A stretch of DNA of 52,751 nucleotides from NCBI GenBank assembly GCA_019119995.1, contig DWVY01000016.1:1-52751 (forward strand), given 5' to 3'. Each line of letters begins with the position of its first letter. Positions within the stretch are counted from its first letter, which is position 1. Shown here in pieces: positions 31,887 to 41,265 of the stretch. The position numbers and the translations under genes were made by a program. Origin of the DNA: Candidatus Mediterraneibacter faecavium (lineage in GTDB: Bacteria > Bacillota > Clostridia > Lachnospirales > Lachnospiraceae). Under the pieces are notes generated by a model. That model was not told where the DNA came from and ran no database searches. It saw nothing but the letters and a program-made list of their open reading frames with translations.

Positions 31887-34439
31887 ATGAAGAAAATATC
31901 TCTAAACCATGGATGGCTTTTTGCTAAGGGAACGATCACAATGATGGAACTGTTTACCGGCAGGGGAGAAAAAATCGAAAAAGTGGATCTGCCGCATGAC
32001 GCCATGATCTGTCAGGAAAGGGATCCGGATACGAAAAATGCCCATCAGACAGGATTCTATCCCGGCGGAGAATATACATATTTGAAAAAATGGAATGTGC
32101 CGGAAGAGTGGAGAGACCATAAGATCGTGCTTGAATTTGAAGGAATCGCAGATACCTGCCGCATCTACTGCAATGGTGACCTGGTCGCAGAACACTATAA
32201 TCCGTACACGAGCATTTTTGTGGATGTGACTGGATATCTGAAATGGGGGCAGGAGAATGAGCTGAAGGTCGAAGTGCGAAGTGTCGAGCAGTCCAGCCGT
32301 TGGTACAGCGGAGCAGGATTATACCGGCCTGTGTATGCGTGGGCGGGAGGACCGGTCCATATCCCGGCGCAGGGCGTGCATATCCGCACAGAGGAAGCAG
32401 ACCGGGAAGCGGCATCGGTGGAAGTGGAATTCCCGGTATGCTGCTGCGGCATGGATTCCAGACAGATCCGGGCAGTGGTGACTCTGAGCGGACCGGACGG
32501 GAAGGAAGCGTCAAGGGAGCAGATGACTGTGACCGTATATGGAGGAAGCACACAGGTGTGCCGTCAGCGGCTGACGGTAGAGCATCCGGAATTATGGAGC
32601 GATGAGACTCCGAATCTGTATACCTGTACGATCGAGCTCTACGAAGGAGAAAATCTGGCAGACCGCAGCAGCCAGCCTGTCGGGCTGCGCACGCTGAGTC
32701 TTAATGCAAAGCAGGGCCTGAGACTCAACGGAAAAGAGATCAAACTGCGGGGAACCTGTATCCATCACGATAACGGGATCATCGGCGCGGCGGCTTTCCC
32801 TGACGCAGAGTACCGCAGGTGCCGTCAGATGAAGGATGCCGGATTTAACGCGGTGCGCAGCTCCCACCATCCCATGGGAAAAGCTATGCTGGACGCCTGT
32901 GACCGCCTGGGAATGCTCGTTCTGGACGAGCTTGGCGATATGTGGACCAGGACGAAGAATCCTCATGACTATGCCAATTATTTCCCCATGACATGGAAAG
33001 AAGACGTATATGCGATGGTGGAAAAAGACTGGAATCATCCCAGTGTGATCATGTATTCTACGGGAAATGAGATCCCGGAGGCGGGAACGCCGAGAGGCGC
33101 AGAGTGGAACCGTAAACTGAATGACGAGATCAAACGGCTGGATCCCACAAGATACACGACAAGCGGCATTAACGGACTCATGGCAGCGTCGGACCGGATG
33201 GGAGAGATCCTATGTCAGGCAAGCGGTATGAGCCCGGAGGAACTGGAAACGATGATGGCGCAGGAGGCTGCGGGAGAAGCCGGAAATGCCGGAGTAGCCG
33301 AAGGAAACGGTTCCGGTCAGACCGGAGATCAGGGCGGTGCCGACGCGGTCAACGGGATGGCGTCGGTCATGGAAGGTGCGCTTGCCGATGCGATTGCCGT
33401 AAGTCCGATCCTGGAAGAGTTGATCGATGAGTTCGCGTCAGTCAATGACGTGGCCGGATATAATTATCTGACCGCCCTGCACGAGGAAGACCATAACCGG
33501 CATCCCAACCGGGTCGTGTTGGGAACGGAAACATTTCCGGCGGATATCGTCCGCCTGTGGGATATCGTAAAAAGGAACCATCATGTATTAGGCGATTTTA
33601 CATGGACGGGATACGATTATCTCGGAGAAGCCGGATGCGGGATCTTTCATTATGACGGCGGCGTGAATTTTTCCGCTCACTGGCCGGACAGACTGGCAGG
33701 CATCGGAGACATCGATATCCTGGGAGATCGGAAACCGATCAGCTATCTGCGGCAGGCTGTTTTCGGCATCGGGCATGAACCGGCGATCGGGGTACTCCGC
33801 ATGGATAAAGCCGGAAAGAAAGTGGAGAAAACACCGTGGATGTGGAAAGATAATATTGCGAGCTGGACATGGCGCGGATATGAAGGACAGACCGCCAGTG
33901 TAGACGTCTATGCAAATGCAGATGAAACAGAGCTTTTCCTGAACGGCGAAAGTCTCGGGAGAAGAGCGCTGAACGGCGGATATATCGCCACATATGAAGT
34001 CCCCTACTCGCCGGGAAAACTGGAGGCTGTCAGCTATGTGGGAGGCAGGAAAGCGGGAAGCACGGTCCTTCAGACCGCAGGCGAGATTGGCAGACTGCTG
34101 GTACGACCTGACCGGACCAGCCTTCCGGCGGACGGGGAAAGCCTTGCATTTATAAAAATATATCTTGCGGACAAAGACGGCGTCATCAACCGTCAGGAGA
34201 GCAGGGAAGTTGCCATAGAGATAAAAGGAAACATTACCCTGCAGGGATTCGGCAGCGCGGATCCGGGCTGTGAGGGAAGTTACCAGGATCAGACGTGGCA
34301 CAGCTACGACGGAGCAGTGATGGCAGTGGTCCGGGCAGCAGGGACACCCGGGGAGGCAGAGGTTGTCGTCACTGCCGAAGGATGCCAGGCGGAGCATGTA
34401 AAACTGCATATTGAGGAGAATAGAAACGATGGAATATAA
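31887..34439 (+). CDS. GH2 beta-galactosidase-type glycoside hydrolase
   Basis: This 850-residue enzyme has the GH2 order: jelly-roll sugar-binding domain, Ig-like domain, TIM barrel from about 280, then C-terminal beta domains of the DUF4982 and Ig-like type. Catalytic residues are E395 (acid/base, STGNEIPE) and E548 (nucleophile, LGTETFP). Between them sits an unusual insert at about 440-515 with Gly/Ala/Asn-rich low complexity (GEAGNAGVAEGNGSGQTGDQ), which normal GH2 barrels lack. It has no signal peptide. TAAGGAGG precedes the ATG. Its 3' end overlaps the GH43 gene by 11 bases. Beta-galactosidase, glucuronidase or xylosidase activity is possible. Confidence 0.92.
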   Translation: MKKISLNHGWLFAKGTITMMELFTGRGEKIEKVDLPHDAMICQERDPDTKNAHQTGFYPGGEYTYLKKWNVPEEWRDHKIVLEFEGIADTCRIYCNGDLVAEHYNPYTSIFVDVTGYLKWGQENELKVEVRSVEQSSRWYSGAGLYRPVYAWAGGPVHIPAQGVHIRTEEADREAASVEVEFPVCCCGMDSRQIRAVVTLSGPDGKEASREQMTVTVYGGSTQVCRQRLTVEHPELWSDETPNLYTCTIELYEGENLADRSSQPVGLRTLSLNAKQGLRLNGKEIKLRGTCIHHDNGIIGAAAFPDAEYRRCRQMKDAGFNAVRSSHHPMGKAMLDACDRLGMLVLDELGDMWTRTKNPHDYANYFPMTWKEDVYAMVEKDWNHPSVIMYSTGNEIPEAGTPRGAEWNRKLNDEIKRLDPTRYTTSGINGLMAASDRMGEILCQASGMSPEELETMMAQEAAGEAGNAGVAEGNGSGQTGDQGGADAVNGMASVMEGALADAIAVSPILEELIDEFASVNDVAGYNYLTALHEEDHNRHPNRVVLGTETFPADIVRLWDIVKRNHHVLGDFTWTGYDYLGEAGCGIFHYDGGVNFSAHWPDRLAGIGDIDILGDRKPISYLRQAVFGIGHEPAIGVLRMDKAGKKVEKTPWMWKDNIASWTWRGYEGQTASVDVYANADETELFLNGESLGRRALNGGYIATYEVPYSPGKLEAVSYVGGRKAGSTVLQTAGEIGRLLVRPDRTSLPADGESLAFIKIYLADKDGVINRQESREVAIEIKGNITLQGFGSADPGCEGSYQDQTWHSYDGAVMAVVRAAGTPGEAEVVVTAEGCQAEHVKLHIEENRNDGI

Positions 34440-35847
34440 GAATAAAAGAAATCCAATCCTGCCGCTCAGGTATCATGTGCCGGATGGAGAGGCGCATATG
34501 ATGCCGGATGGAAAACTCTATATATACGGCAGTTATGACGCTCTTGATACCACTTACTGCAGTCAGGAGTATCATGTTGTATCTACAGAAGATATGGAAC
34601 ATTGGACAGTTCATGATGCGTCTTTTCGGGTACAGAACGTTCCGTGGCTGGGAGATCCGCAGGTGAAACATTACCCGGGGATCGACTGGGAACACCCGAC
34701 TCTGTTTTTGCAGAAAATGATCGATGCAATGCCGGAGGATGTAAAGGCGGCAGCGATTGAAGCACGGAAAGCAGAGAAAGAAAAAATAGAGAAAGGAAAG
34801 TCAGAGAAACAGACGTCGGATAACGCAGGACAGGACGTGAGACGAGAACTTTTATTCGCCCCGGACTGTATATACAGAGACGGGAGATATTATCTATATT
34901 TCTGTATGTCTGACGAGAGTGAGGGCGTTGCTGTATCCGACAGCCCGGAAGGTCCTTTTGCAGAGCCCGTCCGGTTTCCCTGCGGAGGAATTGATCCTGC
35001 TGTTTTTGTCGATGATGACGGACAGGCATACTATTATTGGGGGCAGGTATTTGCTCATGGGGTGAAGCTGAACCCGGATATGGTATCCTTTGATGAAAAT
35101 ACAGTCGTAGATAATATTGTGACAGAGGAGAATCACTGTTTTCATGAAGGATCATCCATGCGTAAAATCGGAGATACCTACTACTACGTGTATGCAGATA
35201 TGGAAAGGGGAAAGCCTACCTCATTAGGCTATGCGACCGGGAAGAATCCGCTTGGTCCATTTACTTACAGGGGCATTATCATTGACAACGACGGATGCGA
35301 TCACCAGAGTTGGAATAATCACGGATCCATCGAGTGTGTAGACGGACAGTGGTATGTGTTTTACCACCGATGCAGCAGGGGAACACAGCAGTTTCGGAGA
35401 CTGTGTATTGAGAAGATCAGGGTTAATCCTGACGGAACCATTGACGAGGTGGAAATGACCTCTCAGGGAATCGGAGATCCGTTTGCACCTGGAGAAAAGA
35501 TCATGGGTTACCAGGCATGCAGACTGAATGGAAGCTGTTATATAGATATTGACAGAGAGTATGGTTATGAAGAGAAACTGACGAATATATGTGATGGCGA
35601 TGAAGCAGTGTTCCGGTATGTGAGAAGTGAAATGCCATGGAAGGAGATTGAGCTGTGCTGTACTGGACGCGGTGTGGTCTCAGTCTTCCTGAATGGAGAA
35701 AAAGCGGGGAAAATTCATGTTTCGGGGGAAAAGAGAAGTATACGCATAATGCGCGCACCTATCGCAATGGATAATGGAGAGTATGAACTCATGCTGCGCT
35801 TTGAAAAATCAGAGGAAATGGAACTGATGGCGGTCACATTATTTTAA
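34429..35847 (+). CDS. GH43 family glycoside hydrolase
   Basis: This 472-residue five-bladed propeller enzyme shows GH43 features: N-terminal HVPDGEAH with the candidate base Asp, FAPDCIYRDGRYYLYFC and GIDPAVFVDDDGQAYYYWG blades, and the catalytic Glu in FHEGSSMRKIGDTYYYVYA. The C-terminal ~110 residues form a beta-sandwich. A highly charged insert (EARKAEKEKIEKGKSEKQ) interrupts the propeller at about residues 108-130. Start at 34429 follows GAGGAGAA; translation is coupled with GH2. Activity is likely on arabinosyl, xylosyl or galactosyl residues, in the cytoplasm. Confidence 0.92.
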   Translation: MEYKNKRNPILPLRYHVPDGEAHMMPDGKLYIYGSYDALDTTYCSQEYHVVSTEDMEHWTVHDASFRVQNVPWLGDPQVKHYPGIDWEHPTLFLQKMIDAMPEDVKAAAIEARKAEKEKIEKGKSEKQTSDNAGQDVRRELLFAPDCIYRDGRYYLYFCMSDESEGVAVSDSPEGPFAEPVRFPCGGIDPAVFVDDDGQAYYYWGQVFAHGVKLNPDMVSFDENTVVDNIVTEENHCFHEGSSMRKIGDTYYYVYADMERGKPTSLGYATGKNPLGPFTYRGIIIDNDGCDHQSWNNHGSIECVDGQWYVFYHRCSRGTQQFRRLCIEKIRVNPDGTIDEVEMTSQGIGDPFAPGEKIMGYQACRLNGSCYIDIDREYGYEEKLTNICDGDEAVFRYVRSEMPWKEIELCCTGRGVVSVFLNGEKAGKIHVSGEKRSIRIMRAPIAMDNGEYELMLRFEKSEEMELMAVTLF

Positions 35848-35965
35848 AAAGACAGATAGATCTATTGCAGAGTATGTATGGCTGCCGCTTAAGTTGGATG
35901 GAGAATATCCTGTGATTGAATGGAAAGATGAGTGGAAAATAGACTGAAAATACCGAATTAAAAAT

Positions 35966-35998
35966 GGGCAGAACTTTTATAAGTGGTTCTGCCCGTAT
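35966..35998 (+). terminator. Intrinsic terminator of the GH2-GH43 operon
   Basis: GGGCAGAAC at 35966-35974 pairs with GTTCTGCCC at 35986-35994 and is followed by GTATTTT. The 120 bases between the GH43 stop and this stem hold no gene. Confidence 0.7.
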
Positions 35999-36014
35999 TT
36001 TCATAAAAATTTGT

Positions 36015-36042
36015 ATTCATGAAATTAAGAAATTTCATGAAT
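36015..36042. repeat. Perfect 12 bp inverted repeat, possible terminator of the SGNH gene
   Basis: ATTCATGAAATT and AATTTCATGAAT are separated by 4 bases. On the minus strand the stem is followed by ACAAATTTTT, so it may end the SGNH transcript. Alternatively it is a regulator site. Confidence 0.5.
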
Positions 36043-36054
36043 GATCCAACTTGA

Positions 36055-36753
36055 TCATAGATATGGCTTCATATTTTCCAGGACGATCCGGTAACCGTTC
36101 GCATACATATGGATACCGTCAATGGTGAATTCTTTCTTTAGCATACCCCGTTCATCGGTAAGTCCGGTATTAACATCGATATACTGATAACCGAACTGAT
36201 TGGCGAGATCTTTGACGGCAGCGTTGGCGATGGGAAGGTTCTTATTATTTCTATTGACAAAGGCGCCTGCGTTCCATTCGTTTACGACGTCAGTCTCATT
36301 CACAGGGTAATACGCCATCATATATACCTGTGTCCGGGGAAGGCGTGTTTTGATCTGCGAAAGGATATTGAAATAGTTTTTCAGCATATACTCAAGGACG
36401 TCCGAAAAAGGTGCGCAGGGATACGAAATATCGTTTGTACCGATATTAATAAAGATTTTGGACGGTTCCGGATCAAAGATCTGAACATCCATGTTTTGTA
36501 GCATATCCGTGGTCGTAAAGCCGCCGATGCCCCGGTTGTAGATGATACGGTCGATGCGCTCTGTCATCATCAGCTCGTTGACGGGGAATTGCTCCATAAG
36601 TGAAGAACCGGTAAAAAGGATCTGTCCTTTTATTATATTTTCGTTGAGGATACGGTATCTGTCGATTTTCTGCTGCTGCTCCATCTTCTGATACTCCATT
36701 CCGATTTCCTGAAGCTGTTCCATGGTAAAAGTGTTATTTGTGTGATCGTTCAT
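36055..36753 (-). CDS. SGNH/GDSL-family esterase
   Basis: This 232-residue protein has the SGNH blocks: block I LFTGSSLMEQ with the nucleophile Ser, the block II Gly in NRGIGGFTT, block III IGTND, and the C-terminal DGIHM with the catalytic Asp/His pair. It is probably a carbohydrate or acyl esterase acting in the cytoplasm on acetylated sugars. The start at 36753 has AGGAGG at ideal distance; the open frame upstream to 36987 crosses the divergent LysR gene and is spurious. The LysR gene starts 76 bases away in the opposite direction. Confidence 0.85.
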   Translation of the reverse strand: MNDHTNNTFTMEQLQEIGMEYQKMEQQQKIDRYRILNENIIKGQILFTGSSLMEQFPVNELMMTERIDRIIYNRGIGGFTTTDMLQNMDVQIFDPEPSKIFINIGTNDISYPCAPFSDVLEYMLKNYFNILSQIKTRLPRTQVYMMAYYPVNETDVVNEWNAGAFVNRNNKNLPIANAAVKDLANQFGYQYIDVNTGLTDERGMLKKEFTIDGIHMYANGYRIVLENMKPYL

Positions 36754-36829
36754 TTTTATAAACCTCCTGATACGAATAATGTTAATAGCCCGTAAGGGCA
36801 GGAATACAGACAATGAGGTGACATGTGTT

Positions 36830-37708
36830 ATGGAATTACTGCAATTACAATATTTTCGTGAACTGGCGCGAAACGGGCATTTGTCCCGGACGGCGGAGGC
36901 GCTCCATATCGCCCAACCGTCCTTAAGCCAGACCATCAAGCGGTTGGAGAGCGAGGTCGGCGTTCCGTTGTTTGACCGTGTATGCAACCGGATTATCCTG
37001 AATGATTCAGGCCGGACTTTTCTGAAATATACGGATCAGATCTTTGCCGCGTTGGATCATGCGGCGCTGGAACTGGAGGAGATAAAGGGCAGAGAAGAGA
37101 AAACTGTAACTCTTTATATCTGCTCGGCGTCTATGTTCCTGCCGGAGATTGTCCGCCTCATCCAGCAGGCGGATCCGGAAATCCGCCTTCGAATATTTTG
37201 TAAAAGCCCGTCAGAACAATCCGGCTCCCCAGCACTTTGTGTTACATCTTCCCCGATGTGTCCCGTAGAGAGCAGCTGCTCCAGTCTTTTGTTGCGTGAA
37301 CGGATAAAAGCGGCGCTCCCGGCAGAGCATCCGCTTGCTGTGAAAGAGGAGCTGATATGGGAAGATCTGAAATATGAGCCGTTCCTCAGTCTTGACGGTG
37401 AAAGCGATCTGACCCAGGCGCTCAATCATTTCTTCTGCATGAAAGGGATCGAGCCGAATACTGCGATTTGTGCGGATTCGCCTTCCGTTATGCGGGAACT
37501 GCTCCGTCTGAATCTAGGGATTGCATTTATCCCTGAATATACATGGCATGGATTTGCACCGGATACAGTTGTACTCAGGACAGTCAGGGATCTTCCCATG
37601 GAGAGGTTTCTTCTGCTGTCATGGGAGAAACAGGTATATCAGACCCATGCATGGAAAACCTGCAGAGACATTATAGCAGAATACTTCCTGCATCTTCAGA
37701 GGTCATAA
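36830..37708 (+). CDS. LysR-family transcriptional regulator
   Basis: This 292-residue regulator starts with the LysR winged helix-turn-helix (LQYFRELARNGHLSRTAEAL, IAQPSLSQTIKRLE, GVPLFDR). The co-inducer domain follows, with LRERIKAALPAEHPLA and AFIPEYTWHG typical of subdomain II. It is divergent from the SGNH gene, the classic LysR arrangement for controlling a neighbour; a GCCC-GTAA-GGGC palindrome lies at 36788-36799. The region around residues 120-150 is Cys/Ser/Pro-rich and slightly short, but in frame. It converges on the AEC gene with 3 bases between the stops. Confidence 0.9.
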   Translation: MELLQLQYFRELARNGHLSRTAEALHIAQPSLSQTIKRLESEVGVPLFDRVCNRIILNDSGRTFLKYTDQIFAALDHAALELEEIKGREEKTVTLYICSASMFLPEIVRLIQQADPEIRLRIFCKSPSEQSGSPALCVTSSPMCPVESSCSSLLLRERIKAALPAEHPLAVKEELIWEDLKYEPFLSLDGESDLTQALNHFFCMKGIEPNTAICADSPSVMRELLRLNLGIAFIPEYTWHGFAPDTVVLRTVRDLPMERFLLLSWEKQVYQTHAWKTCRDIIAEYFLHLQRS

Positions 37709-37711
37709 TTC

Positions 37712-38626
37712 CTACAAAATGTAATCGGCCAGTCCGGTAATGAGAGGAAGTGTGATCATGCACAGCAGAGTGCTCAGGCACACTTCTTTTACAGCCTGGG
37801 TGTAGTCCTGTCCGTATAACTGGGCAAAAATTGCCACATTTGAGCCGATCGGCGCAGATGCGGCGATCAGGACAGCCAGCTTGAGCGTATGATATTCTGC
37901 CGGGAAGAAGCCAAGCAGGATGATCGTAAGGACCGGGATCAGGATCAGCCGGACAAAGGAACTGCGGTATGCCAGTCTCTCTTTGAAAAGTGAACCCGGC
38001 GAAACCTGCGCCAGATAGGTCCCAAGGACGATCATGGCCAGCGGTCCGTTCATAGCGGCAAGAGAGCCGATCATCCCAGTAAGAAGATCCGGAAGCCTGA
38101 CCGGCAGGAAAAACAGGAGCAGACCGCCCAGAAAACTGAGGATCACCGGATTCGTCCTGAGCTTCTGAAAGGAAAATGTATTCCTGTCCCCGGTCAGTAT
38201 AAAGACTCCATAGGTCCACTGCAGGATATTGAGCAGCGCGACAAAAGAGGATATATAGAAGACTGCCTCTTCCCCAAGTGTCATCTGCACAAGGGGGATC
38301 CCGATAAATCCCGCATTGGAAAAAGCTGCTCCGAAGCGTTCGATCGCCTGCTCTTTCTTAAAAAAGATCCGGCTTATAAAAATAGCCAGAAGCAGAGCAA
38401 GAAGAGCTGCTAAAAACGAGAGGACCAGCCCGATCAGCCGTTCGGGCGTATAAGAAGTCATATAAGCTTTGATGATCGCCGCAGGCATGACAATATGCAG
38501 GAGCATCCGTCCGATATCGGCGCTTCCGGATATTCCGATCAGCTTTTTGCGAAAGAGAAAATAGCCGATCAGAAGATAAAGAAACATCAGGATATTCTGT
38601 TTCAGAAGTAAAATGATAAAGTCCAT
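37712..38626 (-). CDS. AEC-family (auxin efflux carrier-like) transporter
   Basis: This 304-residue inner-membrane protein has ten predicted helices and the repeated AEC halves, with FGAAFSNAGFIGIPLVQ in the first and APIGSNVAIFAQLYG in the second. Bacterial members carry malate, other organic acids or unknown solutes; the substrate here is unknown. CAGGAGGCGG precedes the ATG, and a promoter lies at 38667-38695. It is a single-gene unit. Confidence 0.9.
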   Translation of the reverse strand: MDFIILLLKQNILMFLYLLIGYFLFRKKLIGISGSADIGRMLLHIVMPAAIIKAYMTSYTPERLIGLVLSFLAALLALLLAIFISRIFFKKEQAIERFGAAFSNAGFIGIPLVQMTLGEEAVFYISSFVALLNILQWTYGVFILTGDRNTFSFQKLRTNPVILSFLGGLLLFFLPVRLPDLLTGMIGSLAAMNGPLAMIVLGTYLAQVSPGSLFKERLAYRSSFVRLILIPVLTIILLGFFPAEYHTLKLAVLIAASAPIGSNVAIFAQLYGQDYTQAVKEVCLSTLLCMITLPLITGLADYIL

Positions 38627-38666
38627 AGACCGCCTCCTCCTGTAAGTTTAAAAATCTTTGCCTTAT

Positions 38667-38695
38667 ATTATATACAGACATTCTGTGCCGGTAAA
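38667..38695 (-). promoter_or_regulatory. Promoter of the AEC transporter gene
   Basis: On the minus strand TTTACC (38695-38690), 17 bp, then TATAAT (38672-38667), 40 bp upstream of the start codon. Confidence 0.6.
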
Positions 38696-38837
38696 ATATA
38701 TCTGTGACTATAGGAAGATAGTATATAATCTATCATCCGAGAATAAATACAAAATCATAAAAATTAATACAACATTACAATATTAATGCAGTGCTATATG
38801 ATAGCGTATGAATAGTTTAAGAAGGAGGATACAGAGT

Positions 38838-39872
38838 ATGTTGAAGAAAAGGTATGATTTGTGGGAAGCCGGGGAATATACATATCCCATGGCCTTTGGC
38901 TTCCAACCCAATATTGTCAGCTATCTGCATGAAGATACAGAGAAAGCCAGACCATGTGTGATTGTGGTACCTGGTGGCGGATACAGAGTTGTATCTCCGT
39001 CAGAAGGGGAGATTGTGGCAAAGAAGTTTTATGACAAAGGGTATCAGACTTTTGTGTGTACTTATACGGTAAATCTGACAGGGACGGTACCGCTGAAAGA
39101 TCAGCCGGTAAAAGATTTGGCGAGAGCAGTGCGTTATATAAGAAAAAATGCAGATTTATTCGGCGTTGATAAAGAGAAAGTTGCTGTATGCGGATTTTCA
39201 GCCGGTGGGCATGTGTGTGGCAGCCTCTGTGTACATTACGAAGAGTTGAAAGAAAAGAACTCTGAATATGCCAATCTTTCGGCAGCTCCGGATGCCGGGA
39301 TCTTATGTTATCCGGTGATATCGGCGCAAATCTGCGGAGACAGTGAATCCTTTAAAATGCTTCTGGGAGAGACAGTAAATCCGGAGGAACTGGAATATGT
39401 CTCCCTTGAAAAACAGGTGACAGAGAAAACACCGCCATGTTTTATCTGGCAGACGGCAACGGACGAGCTTGTGCCGGTGGAAAACAGTTATCTGATGGCG
39501 CAAGCCCTGAAAGAAAGAGGTGTTCCATATGCCCATCATGTATTTTCCCAGGGAAAACACGGTCTTTCCCTTGCAGATCAGGACTGGGCAGAAGAAAACT
39601 ATGGCGAGCCGTATACGATGGAACAGGTAGCTAAATTGGTAGAGCAGGTAAGGAACGGGGCTATCCCATGCACAGACGAAGAAAAGAAGATGCTCCTTGC
39701 CGCTTTTGACTACAACGATGCGGACGAGAAAAATTCCCGACCTAAATGTGAACCGAACAGAGAAGTACAGATCTGGCCTGAACTGGCGGACTGTTGGATG
39801 AAAGAGATATTTGGTAAAAAGAGACATATGCTCAGACCTTCTGTGTCTGCTTCCGGTAGTTCAGAGGCGTGA
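38838..39872 (+). CDS. Alpha/beta hydrolase, acetyl-xylan-esterase-like
   Basis: This 344-residue protein is an alpha/beta hydrolase of the BD-FAE/acetyl esterase type. Oxyanion loop VVPGGGYRVVSPSEGE, nucleophile Ser in GFSAGGH, Asp in TATDELVP and His in QGKHGLS make a complete triad. It probably deacetylates imported sugars in the cytoplasm. The start at 38838 has AAGGAGG 10 bases upstream. The C-terminus runs 41 bases into the convergent AraC gene, adding a tail of about 14 residues that looks like read-through past the usual end (WPELADCWMKEIFGKK). A single TTACAAT half-site lies at 38775. Confidence 0.88.
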   Translation: MLKKRYDLWEAGEYTYPMAFGFQPNIVSYLHEDTEKARPCVIVVPGGGYRVVSPSEGEIVAKKFYDKGYQTFVCTYTVNLTGTVPLKDQPVKDLARAVRYIRKNADLFGVDKEKVAVCGFSAGGHVCGSLCVHYEELKEKNSEYANLSAAPDAGILCYPVISAQICGDSESFKMLLGETVNPEELEYVSLEKQVTEKTPPCFIWQTATDELVPVENSYLMAQALKERGVPYAHHVFSQGKHGLSLADQDWAEENYGEPYTMEQVAKLVEQVRNGAIPCTDEEKKMLLAAFDYNDADEKNSRPKCEPNREVQIWPELADCWMKEIFGKKRHMLRPSVSASGSSEA

Positions 39873-41028
39873 CGCCGTATTTCTTTTTAAATATATTCTG
39901 AAAATAGGACTGGCTGGAGAAGCAAAGATACGTGCTGATCTCGCTTAATGTTTTATCCGAATAGGTGAGAAGGCTCTTAGCTTCTTCCAGACGGCATCTC
40001 ATGATAAAACTGCTCACGTCAAACCCGAGTTCCTTTTTAAATTTATTTGTCAGATAGGAGCGGCTCCTGCCGATGTGCTCCGCCACGTCTCCCACCTGGA
40101 TCGGTTCATTGATATGGTGGGAGATAAACTGAATGCATTTGAAGACTTCCGGGGACATTCCCTGGGGAATCTTGGTCTGGGACACCCGCTCTGTAAAGTC
40201 TGCCAGCATGGTGTAGTTCAAAGTGGAGATATGGGCAATATCCTGGGAGCGCTCGCATTCCTGAATATACAGGTCGGCCAGCATATATGCCTGTTCCATG
40301 TCCATTCCTCCGGAGATGGCGCTTCTGGTCACCAGAGCGGTGGTCGTGATAAAGATATTCTTTTCCTGCCGGAGAGAATTATCGGCAAGGACGCCTCCTG
40401 ACAGTTCCGCGGAATCTTCCAGCAGCCGGTTCAGACCGGAAAGGTTCCCGTCCTGGATACACTTTGTTAATTGACGTTCAAAGAAATAAGTGTTATGGAA
40501 ATGTTGGCTTTCCTTTGCACGGATCACTTCATTCGAATGGATATTGGAAAAACTGCTGACCACATTTGCGCTCTCAAGCCCGAAATGAGATCCGATATCG
40601 ATTTGCTCATCATTCAGGCAGAGATGAAGATGCGCAAGAGTCTGAAGAAACTGATTGATGGACAGAAGAGGGATCGTCGATAAAATCTGTGAGAGCTCCT
40701 CCTTGCGATCGGAACTGATCGCCCACTCCAGCATGAAGCTGTGAAGCGCAGCGTCCGACACGGGCGTGCTGAAAACCGGACCGACGGTGATCACGCTTTC
40801 CTTAGAGGAAACCTGAATACTTCCGAAATATCCAAACGACTCCGAAATAAAATAATCCGGATTTTGGTGAAAATGGAAAAATCCGGAAGGGGGATTTTTA
40901 AAAAGGGACTGATCGCCCAGGACAGCCGGAAAAGAACAACTGTCGCCGGAGGGAATATGATAATAGCTGACAGGGATCGCAAAGGATGCATAAAACAGGC
41001 GGCAGAACGCTTCTAAATCTGTGATCAT
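39832..41028 (-). CDS. AraC-family transcriptional regulator (intact paralogue)
   Basis: This 398-residue regulator has an N-terminal sensor region (VGPVFSTPVSD motif shared with the split paralogue, at about 82-92), a helical middle, and a C-terminal AraC domain (about 295-395) ending ISTYLCFSSQSYFQN, then FKKKYGVTPLNYRKQ. Its second helix-turn-helix is almost identical to that of the 11-12 kb regulator. It is divergent from permuted GH3 and shares the TTACAAT repeat region at 41101. Inference: activator of the glycosidase operons and regulator of itself. Its last 41 bases overlap the convergent esterase gene. Confidence 0.92.
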   Translation of the reverse strand: MITDLEAFCRLFYASFAIPVSYYHIPSGDSCSFPAVLGDQSLFKNPPSGFFHFHQNPDYFISESFGYFGSIQVSSKESVITVGPVFSTPVSDAALHSFMLEWAISSDRKEELSQILSTIPLLSINQFLQTLAHLHLCLNDEQIDIGSHFGLESANVVSSFSNIHSNEVIRAKESQHFHNTYFFERQLTKCIQDGNLSGLNRLLEDSAELSGGVLADNSLRQEKNIFITTTALVTRSAISGGMDMEQAYMLADLYIQECERSQDIAHISTLNYTMLADFTERVSQTKIPQGMSPEVFKCIQFISHHINEPIQVGDVAEHIGRSRSYLTNKFKKELGFDVSSFIMRCRLEEAKSLLTYSDKTLSEISTYLCFSSQSYFQNIFKKKYGVTPLNYRKQTQKV

Positions 41029-41063
41029 GGCAATTTCTCCTTTTTCTTTTAAGATCTGTCTTC

Positions 41064-41092
41064 ATTATAAAAGTCTGGAAATGAATGTTCAA
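41064..41092 (-). promoter_or_regulatory. Promoter of the intact AraC gene
   Basis: On the minus strand TTGAAC (41092-41087), exactly 17 bp, TATAAT (41069-41064). The AraC-type site begins 9 bases upstream of the -35 box. Confidence 0.7.
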
Positions 41093-41100
41093 GGTCAAAA

Positions 41101-41153
41101 TTACAATATTAAATTTAATAATGTAATACAAAGGGCGTATATTTTGATATCCT
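41101..41153 (+). promoter_or_regulatory. AraC-type site in the AraC/GH3 divergent region
   Basis: TTACAAT at 41101 and the variant ATGTAAT at 41121 keep the 20 bp period; TATCCT at 41148-41153 falls 27 bp after the second, and TATATT at 41138 is an alternative -10. It would serve the GH3-GH78 operon. Confidence 0.45.
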
Positions 41154-41265
41154 GCAGAAAATGAAGCAACAGTCCGGCCATGGCGCGGCCCGAACTGTTA
41201 CAAAATGAAAGATATATTCAGCCTGTCCTTATTGACAGGCGGGTATAGGAAGGAGGATATCAGAA

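Noticed and set aside
36754..36987. Longer N-terminus for the SGNH esterase
   Set aside because: It would cross into the divergent LysR gene and skip an ideal AGGAGG site at 36753; no SGNH homology in that part.
37190..37290. Frameshift in the LysR gene around residues 120-150
   Set aside because: The Cys/Ser-rich part looks odd, but the frame continues smoothly into recognisable LysR subdomain sequence, so an indel is not needed.
38775..38802. AraC-type site before the alpha/beta esterase
   Set aside because: Only one TTACAAT half-site is convincing; no second half-site at 20 bp on either side.
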